DNA of 64,000 bases, taken from assembly GCA_947625095.1 (NCBI GenBank), contig CANQMX010000001.1, positions 147,161 through 211,160 on the forward strand, written 5' to 3'. Numbering within the stretch: the stretch's first letter is position 1; each line of letters opens with the position of its first letter. The translations under genes were made by a program, and so were the position numbers. This DNA comes from an uncultured Clostridia bacterium (GTDB lineage: Bacteria; Bacillota; Clostridia; Christensenellales; Borkfalkiaceae). The notes beneath the pieces are model-generated. The model did no database searches. It was not told where the DNA came from and saw only the letters and a program-made list of their open reading frames with translations. This document shows, in pieces, positions 24,069 to 32,800 of the stretch.

Positions 24069-26057
24069 ATGAAACAGACAACCATCAACGCCATACGCAT
24101 CCTCTCCGCAGAGGCCATCCAAAAGGCAAATTCCGGTCACCCCGGGCTGCCCCTCGGCTCTGCGCCCATTGCCTACACCCTGTGGCAGAACTTTTTGAAA
24201 TTCAACAACAAAGACCCCAAGTGGGATGACAGAGACCGCTTTGTCCTCTCCGCAGGGCACGGCTCGATGCTCGAATATTCCCTCCTCTACCTCTACGGCT
24301 TCGGGCTGAAAACCGAGGACATCATGAACTTCCGCCAGCTTGGAAGCCTCACCCCCGGCCACCCCGAATACCGCCACACCGTGGGCGTGGAGACGACGAC
24401 CGGCCCGCTTGGCCAGGGCATTGCCAACGCCGTGGGCATGGCCGTGGCGGAAGCCCACCTCGCCGCAAAGTTCAACCGCGAGGGCTTCCCCATTGTAGAC
24501 CACTTTACCTATGCGCTCGTGGGCGACGGGTGCCTCGAAGAGGGCATCTCCTATGAGGCGTGCTCGTTTGCGGGCACGCACGCCTTGGGGAAACTCATCG
24601 TGTTCTACGACGACAACGACATCACCATCGAGGGCAACACCGACATCACCTTTAAGGAGGATGTGGCGGCGCGCTTTAAGGCGCAGAACTGGCAGGTTCT
24701 GAAAGTTGACCTCGTTGCAAATCCCGACAATGTGCGCATGATCGCAAACGCCATCAAAAAGGCGCAGGCGGAGACGACGAAGCCCTCCATCATCATCTGC
24801 AAGACCAAGATCGGTTACGGAACGCCCCTCGAAGGCAACGCGAAGTGCCACGGCTCTCCCCTCGGCGCGGAGAATCTGCAAAAGACAAAGGAGAAACTCG
24901 GCTGGACGGCTGCCCCCTTCGAAGTGCCCGAAGAGGTGTTGAAGCACACCCACGCGGCGGGCAGACGGGGCGCAAAGAAGGAACGCGCGTGGAAGGCGAT
25001 GTTCAAGGAATACGAAAAGGCCTACCCCGAACTTGCCGCCGAATACAAGGCCGCGATGAAGGGAACGCTGCCCGACCTTGCCAAGATAGACGGGCTGTTT
25101 GACTTTGAAAAACCCATGGCGACCCGCCAGACCTCGGCGCAGGTCCTGCAAAAGATCGCCGCGAACGTGCCCTCGCTCATGGGCGGTTCTGCCGACCTTG
25201 CCCCCTCCAACCTCTCCAACATGAAGGACACGGAGGCCATAACCTACGGCGACTTCCAGCCCGATAACTACGCGGGCAGGAATATGCACTTCGGCATCCG
25301 CGAGCACGCCATGGCCGCCATCACCAACGGGATGCAGCTGCACGGCGGGTTGCACGCGTATTGCTCCACCTTCTTCATCTTCTCCGACTACTGCAAGCAC
25401 GCGATGCGCCTCTCCGCGCTCATGGATATCCCCGTCGTCTACATTCTGACGCACGACTCGATCGGCGTCGGCGAGGACGGCCCTACCCATGAACCCGTGG
25501 AACAGCTCATCGCCCTGCGCTCCATCCCCAATATGAAGGTCTATCGCCCCGCGGACGGCAAGGAGACGGCGGCGGCGTGGATCTCCGCCCTCACGGGAAC
25601 TGCCCCCACCGCGCTGGTGCTCACCCGCCAAAACCTGCCGCAATATGAAAACAGCGGGCTGAAAGCGCTCAAAGGCGGCTATGTGCTTGAAGATTGCAAG
25701 GGCACGCCCGACCTTCTTCTCATCGCCTCCGGCTCGGAAGTAGAACTGTGCGTGAAGGCAAAGGCCGCCCTCGAAGCGGAGGGCGTGAAGGCGCGCGTTA
25801 TCTCGATGCCCTGCATGGAGGAGTTCGAAAAACAGAGCGACGCCTATAAGGAGAGCGTCATTCCCTCCGCCGTCAAGGCGCGCGTGTGCGTGGAGGCGGC
25901 TTCGCCGTACAGTTGGTACAAGTACGCGGGCGACAAGGGCGAGATCGTGGCGATGACTACCTTCGGCGCAAGCGGCCCCGCGCCCCTCTTGTTTGAGAAG
26001 TTCGGCTTCACCGTGGACAACGTTGTGGCACACGCCAAAAAGAGTTTGGCAAAGTAA
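24069..26057 (+). CDS. tkt: Transketolase
   Basis: 662 aa from the ATG at 24069 behind AAAAGGAG. A TPP- and magnesium-dependent enzyme of the non-oxidative pentose phosphate pathway (EC 2.2.1.1) that yields erythrose 4-phosphate, the shikimate precursor. Visible motifs are NSGHPGLPLGSAP, SAGHGSMLEYSLLYLYG, the TPP motif VGDGCLEEGISYEACSFAG, FYDDNDITIEGNTD, and the pyrimidine-domain sequences HFGIREHAMAAITNG and THDSIGVGEDGPTHEPVEQ. The chain is single and full-length. A longer frame from 23940 overlaps the flavodoxin and is not used. Confidence 0.97.
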   Translation: MKQTTINAIRILSAEAIQKANSGHPGLPLGSAPIAYTLWQNFLKFNNKDPKWDDRDRFVLSAGHGSMLEYSLLYLYGFGLKTEDIMNFRQLGSLTPGHPEYRHTVGVETTTGPLGQGIANAVGMAVAEAHLAAKFNREGFPIVDHFTYALVGDGCLEEGISYEACSFAGTHALGKLIVFYDDNDITIEGNTDITFKEDVAARFKAQNWQVLKVDLVANPDNVRMIANAIKKAQAETTKPSIIICKTKIGYGTPLEGNAKCHGSPLGAENLQKTKEKLGWTAAPFEVPEEVLKHTHAAGRRGAKKERAWKAMFKEYEKAYPELAAEYKAAMKGTLPDLAKIDGLFDFEKPMATRQTSAQVLQKIAANVPSLMGGSADLAPSNLSNMKDTEAITYGDFQPDNYAGRNMHFGIREHAMAAITNGMQLHGGLHAYCSTFFIFSDYCKHAMRLSALMDIPVVYILTHDSIGVGEDGPTHEPVEQLIALRSIPNMKVYRPADGKETAAAWISALTGTAPTALVLTRQNLPQYENSGLKALKGGYVLEDCKGTPDLLLIASGSEVELCVKAKAALEAEGVKARVISMPCMEEFEKQSDAYKESVIPSAVKARVCVEAASPYSWYKYAGDKGEIVAMTTFGASGPAPLLFEKFGFTVDNVVAHAKKSLAK

Positions 26058-26067
26058 AATTTGTGGG

Positions 26068-26106
26068 AAAAGCGGTTCGCAAGAATTTCTTGCGAACCGC
26101 TTTTTT
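26068..26106 (+). terminator. Strong, probably bidirectional terminator between tkt and the LRR gene
   Basis: AAAAGCGGTTCGCAAG pairs with CTTGCGAACCGCTTTT around a 5-nt loop and ends in six T on the plus strand; four T follow on the minus strand. Confidence 0.9.
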
Positions 26107-26133
26107 GCTTGAAAGCAATGTCCTTTGCGAGCC

Positions 26134-28452
26134 TTATTTCCGATTCCAAATATATTCTACGTAGTCTTTGATGAGATATTTCGCCGCCTTGGCGGGATCG
26201 CCGAGGTCTGAAAGCGCTTGTTCTTCTGTCCCCTTATCATCCTTGGCGACTTTCCAGCCTTCTGTCTCGCGGAAGATCGCCTGTGCGAGCTTCTCGCAGC
26301 CCGAAAACGCGCCCGCCTCAATCTTTTTTACGGCACTCGGGATATCGACACTCGTCAATTCTTTGCACGCGGAGAATGTATTTGCAGAAATCGACGTGAT
26401 CTTATCGGAGAGGACAACGTTCCCGATCGCACGCGGTACGGCGAAAATCGCCGTCTCTGCGATCTGTTCACCTTCCTCTGTGTAATTGTCCGTCCTATAC
26501 AGAAGCCCGCCCTCTGCAAAATAGGTATAGGTGTGTTGATTGGACGAAGTTCCCTCCGTGACAGTGATCGTTCCCTCGCCCTCAATGGAAATGGTCTTTA
26601 ACTTTTCGCACGCCGAGAATGCATCCGCGGAGATCGATGTGATCTTATCGGAGAGGACAACGTTCCCGATCGCGCGCGGCACGGCGAAGATCGCCGTCTC
26701 TTCAACTTGTTTACCTTCCTCTGTATATTTGTCCGTCTTGTAAAGAAGCCCGCTCTCTGCAAAATAGGTATAGGTGTGTTGATTGGACGAAGTCCCCTGC
26801 GTGATGGTTATCGTCCTCTCGCCCTCAATGGAAATGGTCTTTAACTCTGCGCACGCGGAGAATGTATTTGCGGAAAGCGACGTGATCTTATCCGAGAGAA
26901 CGACGTTCCCGATCGCGCGCGGTACGGCGAAGATCGCTGTCTCTTTGATCTGTTCACCCTCCTCTGTGTAATTATCCGTCCTGTACAGAAGCCCGCTCTC
27001 TGCAAAATACGTATAGGTGTGTTCCTTTGGCGAAGCGCCCTGCGTGAAGGTTATCGTCCCCTCGCCCCCAATGGAAATGGTCTTTAATTTTGTGCACGCG
27101 GAGAACGCATCCGCGGAAAGCGCTGTGAGGTCATCCGAGAGAACGACGTTCCCGATCGCACGCGGCACGGTGTGCAATGTGACCTCCCGAATGTCCGCAC
27201 CGCTCTTTGTATAACTGTCCCCTTTGTAGAGAATCCCACCCTCCGCAAAATATGTGTAATCGTGTTCGACACCGCTCACGGTGGCCGAAAATTCCACCGA
27301 CCCACCGTTTTCGACTTCCACACTTGTGAGCTTCCCGCAGGCGGACAACTTGCCGAGGCAGTCGATATCCCTCAAAGCCGGCTTCAACCCGGACAAGACG
27401 GTCGTCTCCGGCATACCCTCCGCAACTGCGATAATCTTCGTCAAATCCTTGTCGTAAAGAATGTTATGGGCGGAACGGTATTTATCGTTATTCAACTGTA
27501 AAATGGCGAGGGAGGCACTCCCCTGCACCGCATCCTCCGCAAAGGAAACGACGCTCGCGGGCAAATACAGTTCGGTCAAGCCCGTCTCGGCGAGGCATCT
27601 TTCCCGCAATGTCGTGAGAGCGGCGGAAACTTCAATTTGCCTTAATCCCGTGCACTTGTCGAAGCAGTTTGCGCCCAATTCCGAGGCGGCGGTGATGACC
27701 TCTTCGAGGCGATCGCAGCCCATAAACATCCGCTCGGGCAGAATATCTATATTGCCTGTGTTTATCTTTCCGATTTTGTTTCCGAGTTGTTGATTCTTTT
27801 CGTCATCCGTAAATTCAAAGCAGCACTTCGCCGCCAACTTCGTGTTTTCGTGCACGGAAGCTTCGGGAACAAACGTATCCCCCACCCCCATCAGAACGAG
27901 ATAGGGATTTTGCGCGTTGCCGATATAATTCAATCCGCCGTTTTGATTATATTCGATGGGCGCGCCTTCGAACACCCTCACGCCGACGGTTTCCACCGTA
28001 TTCGGGAAGGAGACGGTGCGGAGGGAAGAGCATTGCTTCCACGCGCCGTCCCCGATTGTGCGAACGGAGTTTCCGAGATGGATCTCGCTGAGCGAAGAAT
28101 TGCCCGAAAACGCCTCCGTGCCGATATTCGTTACGCTATCGGGGAGGACGATCTTTTGAAGTTTTGCAGAGTCGATGTGCGCGATCGACGTGACCTTTTT
28201 CCCGTTCACCTCCTCGGGAACGGTGAGCGATGTTCTGCAAAACCAACCGTCTTTGTATGTACTTTTGATCTCCGTCACTTCCAATGTGCCATCCGATTTT
28301 TCGGCATAGACCAATCGATCGGCATCGGATCTGGTGGCCGTCACAATCGCCCATATTCCCACCGCCACAATGAGTAGAATGACGAGCAAAATGACGATGA
28401 CTACCGTGCTTGAACTGCTGCCCCTGCCGTGTTGTTGCTGTTCGTCGGACAT
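26134..28452 (-). CDS. BspA-like leucine-rich repeat surface protein, membrane anchored
   Basis: 772 aa. A Ser-rich N-terminus leads into one membrane segment (about 16-39) with the rest predicted outside. From about residue 75 there are BspA-type LRR_5 units (LPDSVTNIGTEAFSGNSSLSEIHLGNSV). Four near-identical 80-residue modules (about 390-710) each combine an LRR (LSDKITSISADAFSACEKLKTISI) with a beta insert (HTYTYFAE-GLLYRTDNYTEEGEQI) and AVPRAIGNVV. BspA proteins mediate adhesion in other bacteria; the ligand here is unknown. AAGGAAAGGGGAAA precedes the ATG. The promoter overlaps an operator shared with the divergent XRE gene. Confidence 0.9.
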   Translation of the reverse strand: MSDEQQQHGRGSSSSTVVIVILLVILLIVAVGIWAIVTATRSDADRLVYAEKSDGTLEVTEIKSTYKDGWFCRTSLTVPEEVNGKKVTSIAHIDSAKLQKIVLPDSVTNIGTEAFSGNSSLSEIHLGNSVRTIGDGAWKQCSSLRTVSFPNTVETVGVRVFEGAPIEYNQNGGLNYIGNAQNPYLVLMGVGDTFVPEASVHENTKLAAKCCFEFTDDEKNQQLGNKIGKINTGNIDILPERMFMGCDRLEEVITAASELGANCFDKCTGLRQIEVSAALTTLRERCLAETGLTELYLPASVVSFAEDAVQGSASLAILQLNNDKYRSAHNILYDKDLTKIIAVAEGMPETTVLSGLKPALRDIDCLGKLSACGKLTSVEVENGGSVEFSATVSGVEHDYTYFAEGGILYKGDSYTKSGADIREVTLHTVPRAIGNVVLSDDLTALSADAFSACTKLKTISIGGEGTITFTQGASPKEHTYTYFAESGLLYRTDNYTEEGEQIKETAIFAVPRAIGNVVLSDKITSLSANTFSACAELKTISIEGERTITITQGTSSNQHTYTYFAESGLLYKTDKYTEEGKQVEETAIFAVPRAIGNVVLSDKITSISADAFSACEKLKTISIEGEGTITVTEGTSSNQHTYTYFAEGGLLYRTDNYTEEGEQIAETAIFAVPRAIGNVVLSDKITSISANTFSACKELTSVDIPSAVKKIEAGAFSGCEKLAQAIFRETEGWKVAKDDKGTEEQALSDLGDPAKAAKYLIKDYVEYIWNRK
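26330..27290 (-). repeat. Four 240-bp tandem repeats inside the LRR gene
   Basis: The block around GAGAATGTATTTGC(A/G)GAAA starts at 26373, 26613, 26853 and 27093, an exact 240-bp (80-codon) period. Units are highly similar at DNA level, so unequal recombination could change copy number. Confidence 0.85.
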
Positions 28453-28503
28453 AAATTTCCCCTTTCCTTTGCGGCAATGCCGTTTTTTCGAGCGAAACTG
28501 TAC

Positions 28504-28562
28504 ACTTCTGCTTATAGAAGTAATTATACTTCTATATTACAGTAATAAAACTGCAATGTCAA
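28504..28562 (-). promoter_or_regulatory. Promoter of the LRR gene with overlapping operator
   Basis: Minus strand TTGACA (28557-28562), a 17-nt spacer and TAATAT (28534-28539). The inverted repeat TATAGAAGT (28513-28521) / ACTTCTATA (28528-28536) overlaps the -10 box and the start region, and a further half-site ACTTCT lies at 28504-28509. It probably binds the XRE protein encoded next door. Confidence 0.65.
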
Positions 28563-28628
28563 GTCTTTAAGAAAAATTTTCGGTAGAATGTAGAAAATAT
28601 TTTGGTAAAGGAGGCGGGGCGGCCGCGG

Positions 28629-28928
28629 ATGCAACTGAAAATACGCGAACTGCGGGAAGAGTTCCAAATGACGCAAAAGGAACTTGCGAAAAAACTTTCG
28701 AGCGCGCAACGCAACGTGAGTAATTGGGAAAACGGCGTGAACGAGCCTGACCTCGAGACCGTCGTGCGGCTGTGCGAGATCTTCCACGTCGGGCTTGACG
28801 AACTGTTCGGGCGGGCAAGCGACGCCGAACTTACCCCCGCCGACCGCGTTCTTCTCGCAAAAATAAAAAAACTTTCCCCCTCGCAGTCCGCCGCGCTTTC
28901 CGCCTTTCTCGATACGATCGCACATTGA
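28629..28928 (+). CDS. XRE-family helix-turn-helix regulator
   Basis: 99 aa from the ATG at 28629; a TTG at 28602 would add nine residues, but GGAGG at 28610 favours the ATG (spacing slightly long). Residues 1-60 form a Cro/C1-type HTH: IRELREEFQMTQKELAKKLSSAQRNVSNWENG, then LCEIFHVGLDELFG. The remaining 35 residues (PADRVLLAKIKKLSPSQSAAL) may mediate dimerisation. It is divergent from the LRR gene, with an AGAAGT-type palindrome between them, so it likely represses that promoter and perhaps its own. Confidence 0.88.
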   Translation: MQLKIRELREEFQMTQKELAKKLSSAQRNVSNWENGVNEPDLETVVRLCEIFHVGLDELFGRASDAELTPADRVLLAKIKKLSPSQSAALSAFLDTIAH

Positions 28929-28953
28929 CAAACCCGCGCAACAGGCGTATAAT
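28925..28953 (+). promoter_or_regulatory. Perfect consensus promoter of the ASCH gene, predicted leaderless
   Basis: TTGACA (28925-28930), a 17-nt spacer and TATAAT (28948-28953). Six nucleotides (GAAACT) separate the -10 box from the ATG at 28960. The -35 box overlaps the stop codon of the XRE gene. Confidence 0.85.
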
Positions 28954-28959
28954 GAAACT

Positions 28960-29718
28960 ATGAAATTCGAAGTGATCGGCTGGACTTACGATTCGGATAG
29001 GCGGTATCCCGACCACAAGGGCGATTCGGGCGCGGTGCTGCGCGCCGTGGTGGACGCCCTGCGCGCGGGCGGGTATAAGTTTGGGGGCAACACCCACCAG
29101 GACGCGGTGACGGGCACGCCCGTGTTGAACGACGGCACAAAGGCGTGCTATTCGTGGCGGGGCTGGGGCGGCGTGATGGCAAAGGCCCTGAACCTGCCCG
29201 ACAAGAACGGGATGGCGTACATGGCGTGGTATATGGACACCATAGAAGCCATGATGGGCGAGAAACGGCGGGAAATCATCCTGCCGCCCCACGGCGTGGA
29301 CACGAAGCGCATCAGAAAGCGCGCCGAACTTGCCGAGACATTTGAAATGCACCTGTGCCCCGAGGCGTTTGAGGCCGTCTCCAAGGGCAAAAAGACGGTG
29401 GAACTGCGTCTCAACGATGAAAAGCGCAACTGCATTTGCCGCGACGATTTTATCGAATTTTTCTGCGAAGAGAGGCGCTGCCGCGCCCGCGTGACGCGGG
29501 TGGAATACTTTGAGGATTTCGGCGAACTGTTTGCGGCGCAGGACAAGTTCGAGGGAGAAAGGGAGTACCGCCATCGGCTGGCACTCGTGCGGCGCGCGGG
29601 GTTCGGAACTTGCAAAAACGCCAAAACGCTGTCGGATTTTCTGAATTCCGTGTACTCCGAAGAGGCGCAAAAAGAACACTATGCGATGGCGATCTCCATA
29701 AAACTTGCGGAAAATTGA
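28960..29718 (+). CDS. ASCH-domain protein with an additional N-terminal domain
   Basis: 252 aa. Residues about 128-250 fit an ASCH fold (PUA-like, putative RNA or nucleotide binding): FEMHLCPEAFEAVSKGKKTVELRLNDEKR, then DFIEFFCEERRCRARVTRVEYFEDFGELF. Residues 1-125 contain no domain I recognise (VIGWTYDSDRRYPDHKGDSG; CYSWRGWGGVMAKALNLPD). ASCH proteins include amidohydrolases of modified nucleosides and translation-linked factors; the role here is open. It is transcribed from its own promoter within the end of the XRE gene, without a ribosome-binding site. Confidence 0.75.
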   Translation: MKFEVIGWTYDSDRRYPDHKGDSGAVLRAVVDALRAGGYKFGGNTHQDAVTGTPVLNDGTKACYSWRGWGGVMAKALNLPDKNGMAYMAWYMDTIEAMMGEKRREIILPPHGVDTKRIRKRAELAETFEMHLCPEAFEAVSKGKKTVELRLNDEKRNCICRDDFIEFFCEERRCRARVTRVEYFEDFGELFAAQDKFEGEREYRHRLALVRRAGFGTCKNAKTLSDFLNSVYSEEAQKEHYAMAISIKLAEN

Positions 29719-29734
29719 CGGCGCGGAAAATGCG

Positions 29735-29761
29735 AAAAGGCGGCAATATGCCGCCTTTTTT
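29735..29761 (+). terminator. Bidirectional terminator after the ASCH gene
   Basis: AAAAGGCGGC-AATAT-GCCGCCTTTTTT, 17 nt past the stop. It separates this gene from the convergent lipoprotein gene. Confidence 0.9.
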
Positions 29762-29861
29762 GATGGGATTTTTTTGTGCCCCTCCCCCTGCGTCCCCCTC
29801 CCCGCAAGCGGGGAGGGGGATAATATTGGTTGAGATGGGGCAGGATCGATTGCAGGTTGCG

Positions 29862-32800
29862 TCAGGTCGTTGCGGGGGCGGTCTTTTCCGTGAAGGTGAG
29901 GCCGCCGAGACCGAAGAGACGCGTGATCGTCGCCGTATAATCCTTTGTGCCGATGTGGATCGTCCACGTCTTTCCCGACACGTCGCTTGCATCCCTTTCC
30001 CATGTTGCGCCGTCCGTCTGCATATTCAGGCTCGAGAAGGTGAGAACATACTCGACCTTGAAATCCGTCGTGGTCTCCGTGTAGAGGAAGCACAGCGTGT
30101 TGAGCGCGGGATTTGTGGTGACCTCGCTGTACTTGTATTCCTCCGCCTTGGTTTGCGCAGTTTTGATGAAGCCCTGCTCATCCTCGGTGATGTCGTACAC
30201 GAACGCCTCGTAGACGAACTGCTCGGAGGCGGGGTCGAAGCGGTTGCGCACAAGCGCAGCCGTATTCTCATCCAGCGCGCCCATGAATTTGACCTCTTCG
30301 GTGCTGCTCCGCGCGGCGGAGATGCCGACAAGAGAGAACTTTTCGCCGCCCGTATAGTGCGTGCCGCTCTCCCAAAGTTGCATGAACGTGACATCGATCC
30401 CATCGATGGAGAACGTGCTTTCGACGACGACGGAGTGAACGACGAATTTGTTGTTGTACAGCCAGAAGCGAAGGACATAACTCTTTTTATCGCTCCCCGT
30501 TAAGGTGAGGGCGCGCACGCTGCCCATGAAGTTGGATTCCGTTTCCACGCGAACGTTATCAAGCGAGCCTTCGTAGTGGAGGGCGGTGTTATCGTTATCC
30601 TTTATGCCGAGCGTGACGGTAAGCGCATTGCCGCTCTTTGGCGCGAGATTGAGCGCGCCGATGTGACCTTCGGCAATGACGACGGTATCGTTGTTGTCCT
30701 TCATGGGATCTTTGGCGCTCCCATCTGCGTAGCGCTTGAACGTGCCCTTCTCCTTCGGTTCGACGGTGAACGTGCTGCTTGCTTCCATGCCCGCGTAGTT
30801 GAGCGTGAGGGCGTATTCTTCGACGCGCGAATCCATGCCGCCCGCGAGATAGGTGAGCATGGCTTTGAACCCGCCATCGTAGGAGACGACGACGCGGTAG
30901 CCCGCAAGTTCCGCCCCGCTTGCAAACGTTGCCGCCACCGCGAAGGCCGCGCCGTCGGGCGTAAATTTGAGCGTGATGGACGTGGCGTATGCATCGTTCG
31001 TGAAGGTGAGTTCTTCGCCCGCCGTGTATGCCAAGTATTGCTTCTGGTTGTAGGTATAGGTCGTGCCCTTTATCGGGAGGGCGACGGTTTCGGGCTGTTT
31101 TACGAACGTGACGCCGCTATTGGCATTGGTCGGCTTGTAGAGCGTGACGGCTTTTTCTTGCGAGACGGTGTAGAAGTATTCCACGCCTTCGATGATGAAG
31201 CGCGTACCCGTGAGCACGACGGAGGAGAAGTTCGCGGCGTAATAGGCGGCGGCGTAGTCTCTATCGTAGTTGAGGAACTCGTAGGTCATCGTGGTGCCGT
31301 TCATTTGGAACACGTCGGTCTTGAGGGTGGATTCAAACGCGCCGTAGCCATGCTCCTTATCAAACAGCGTGAACGTGCCGATGATGACATCGCCGTACTT
31401 ATTGATGTAGTGGGCGTCGCCGTAGCCGTTGAGCACGAGCACCGTCCAATCGTCGTTGGTGAGGACAATGTTCCTCATCGTTTCATCCTCTTCCTCGAAA
31501 ACGTAGGTGGTTTCCCCGCCCGCCGTTTGGGTGGAGAGACGGAAGGTGAACTCCCTTGCTTCGAGCTCCGCCCCGACGCCTTCGCCGGAGAATACAAATT
31601 CCGACGTGCCGCGCGCCGTATATGTGCCGCGCCAAAGTTCAGTGCCATTCGCCAAAATGGAGGCGGCGGAGACGCCGTCCAGCCGCAACACCAGACCCGA
31701 GACGACGGAGCCGTTGGCATACAAGGCGTAGTCGCCATAGGGAAGCACGAGCGGCACAAGCTCGCCATCGACGATGTTGAAGTAATAATCTTCGCTGACG
31801 CTCTCCGTGCCGCGCGCAAGCGCCCAGAAATGCACCTTGGTGCCCGCGACATCGTTGATAAAGCCGTGATCATCCGTATCCGTATTGACCTTGCCGATAT
31901 ACATATTGCCCATGAGCGTTTCGCCGAGTTCGTTGACGTAGGTGGCAACGGGATAGCCGGGATAGCCGACGCTTTCAATTCTTCCGCCGCCGTGGACATA
32001 GAAAGAGCCAACGCGGTGCGGGATGAGCTGTTGATAGAGCGGGATCTCATCCGTGTAGCCCGTTGTGGTATCTACAACAGTATAGGAGGGATCGAGGAGA
32101 TAGGTCTGCGTATCATCGTCCTCTGCCCCGCGGAGGGTGATGCGGTACTCCATGAAGCCGCCCTGAATATAAGGCCCCAATCTGAATTTGGAGGTGCGTG
32201 CATAAGTGCCCTGCGTGGTCTTTGTCGTATCCGTCATGGAGTCGTACTCATAGAGGTAGGCGACGCCGTTGCCATCGAACACGAGGTAGGTGTTTTCGCG
32301 GATGTTTTGGTTGCTATCCAAAAGATACCAATAGCCCGCATCGCCGCTGTTCATGTAGTCGAACACCTCCACCACCGAGCTGCCCGAGACGCGGAGGATC
32401 AAAGTCTCCTGCGTATCGTTGACGGTGAAGTAGATGAGCCTTCCGTTGCCGCTGCCGATGGTGAACGAAATGACGCCCACGCGGGTAGCGCTGCCGTTGG
32501 TGTAGGAGTAAGTGCCGTAGCCATCGCTCGTGAAGTTGGAATAGGTGAGTTCGCTGTGCCAGAGCACGAAGGTCTGAATGTTGTCGTCGCCCGAGATCTG
32601 ACGCTCATCGGAGAGGCGGAAGATAAAGTTATCGTAGCCCTCGAATTCGGAATTTTCCATATCGGGGAGTTTATCCGTGCGCGAATATTCGTAGTCCTCG
32701 TTGTCCCCCTTGGTCGTTGTGCCCTTGCCGACGATGCGGTAAAGGCCGCTATCGAGGAGATAGGCGAAGTAGGTCTCGCCCTCGTGCGTGCCATTCAAGA

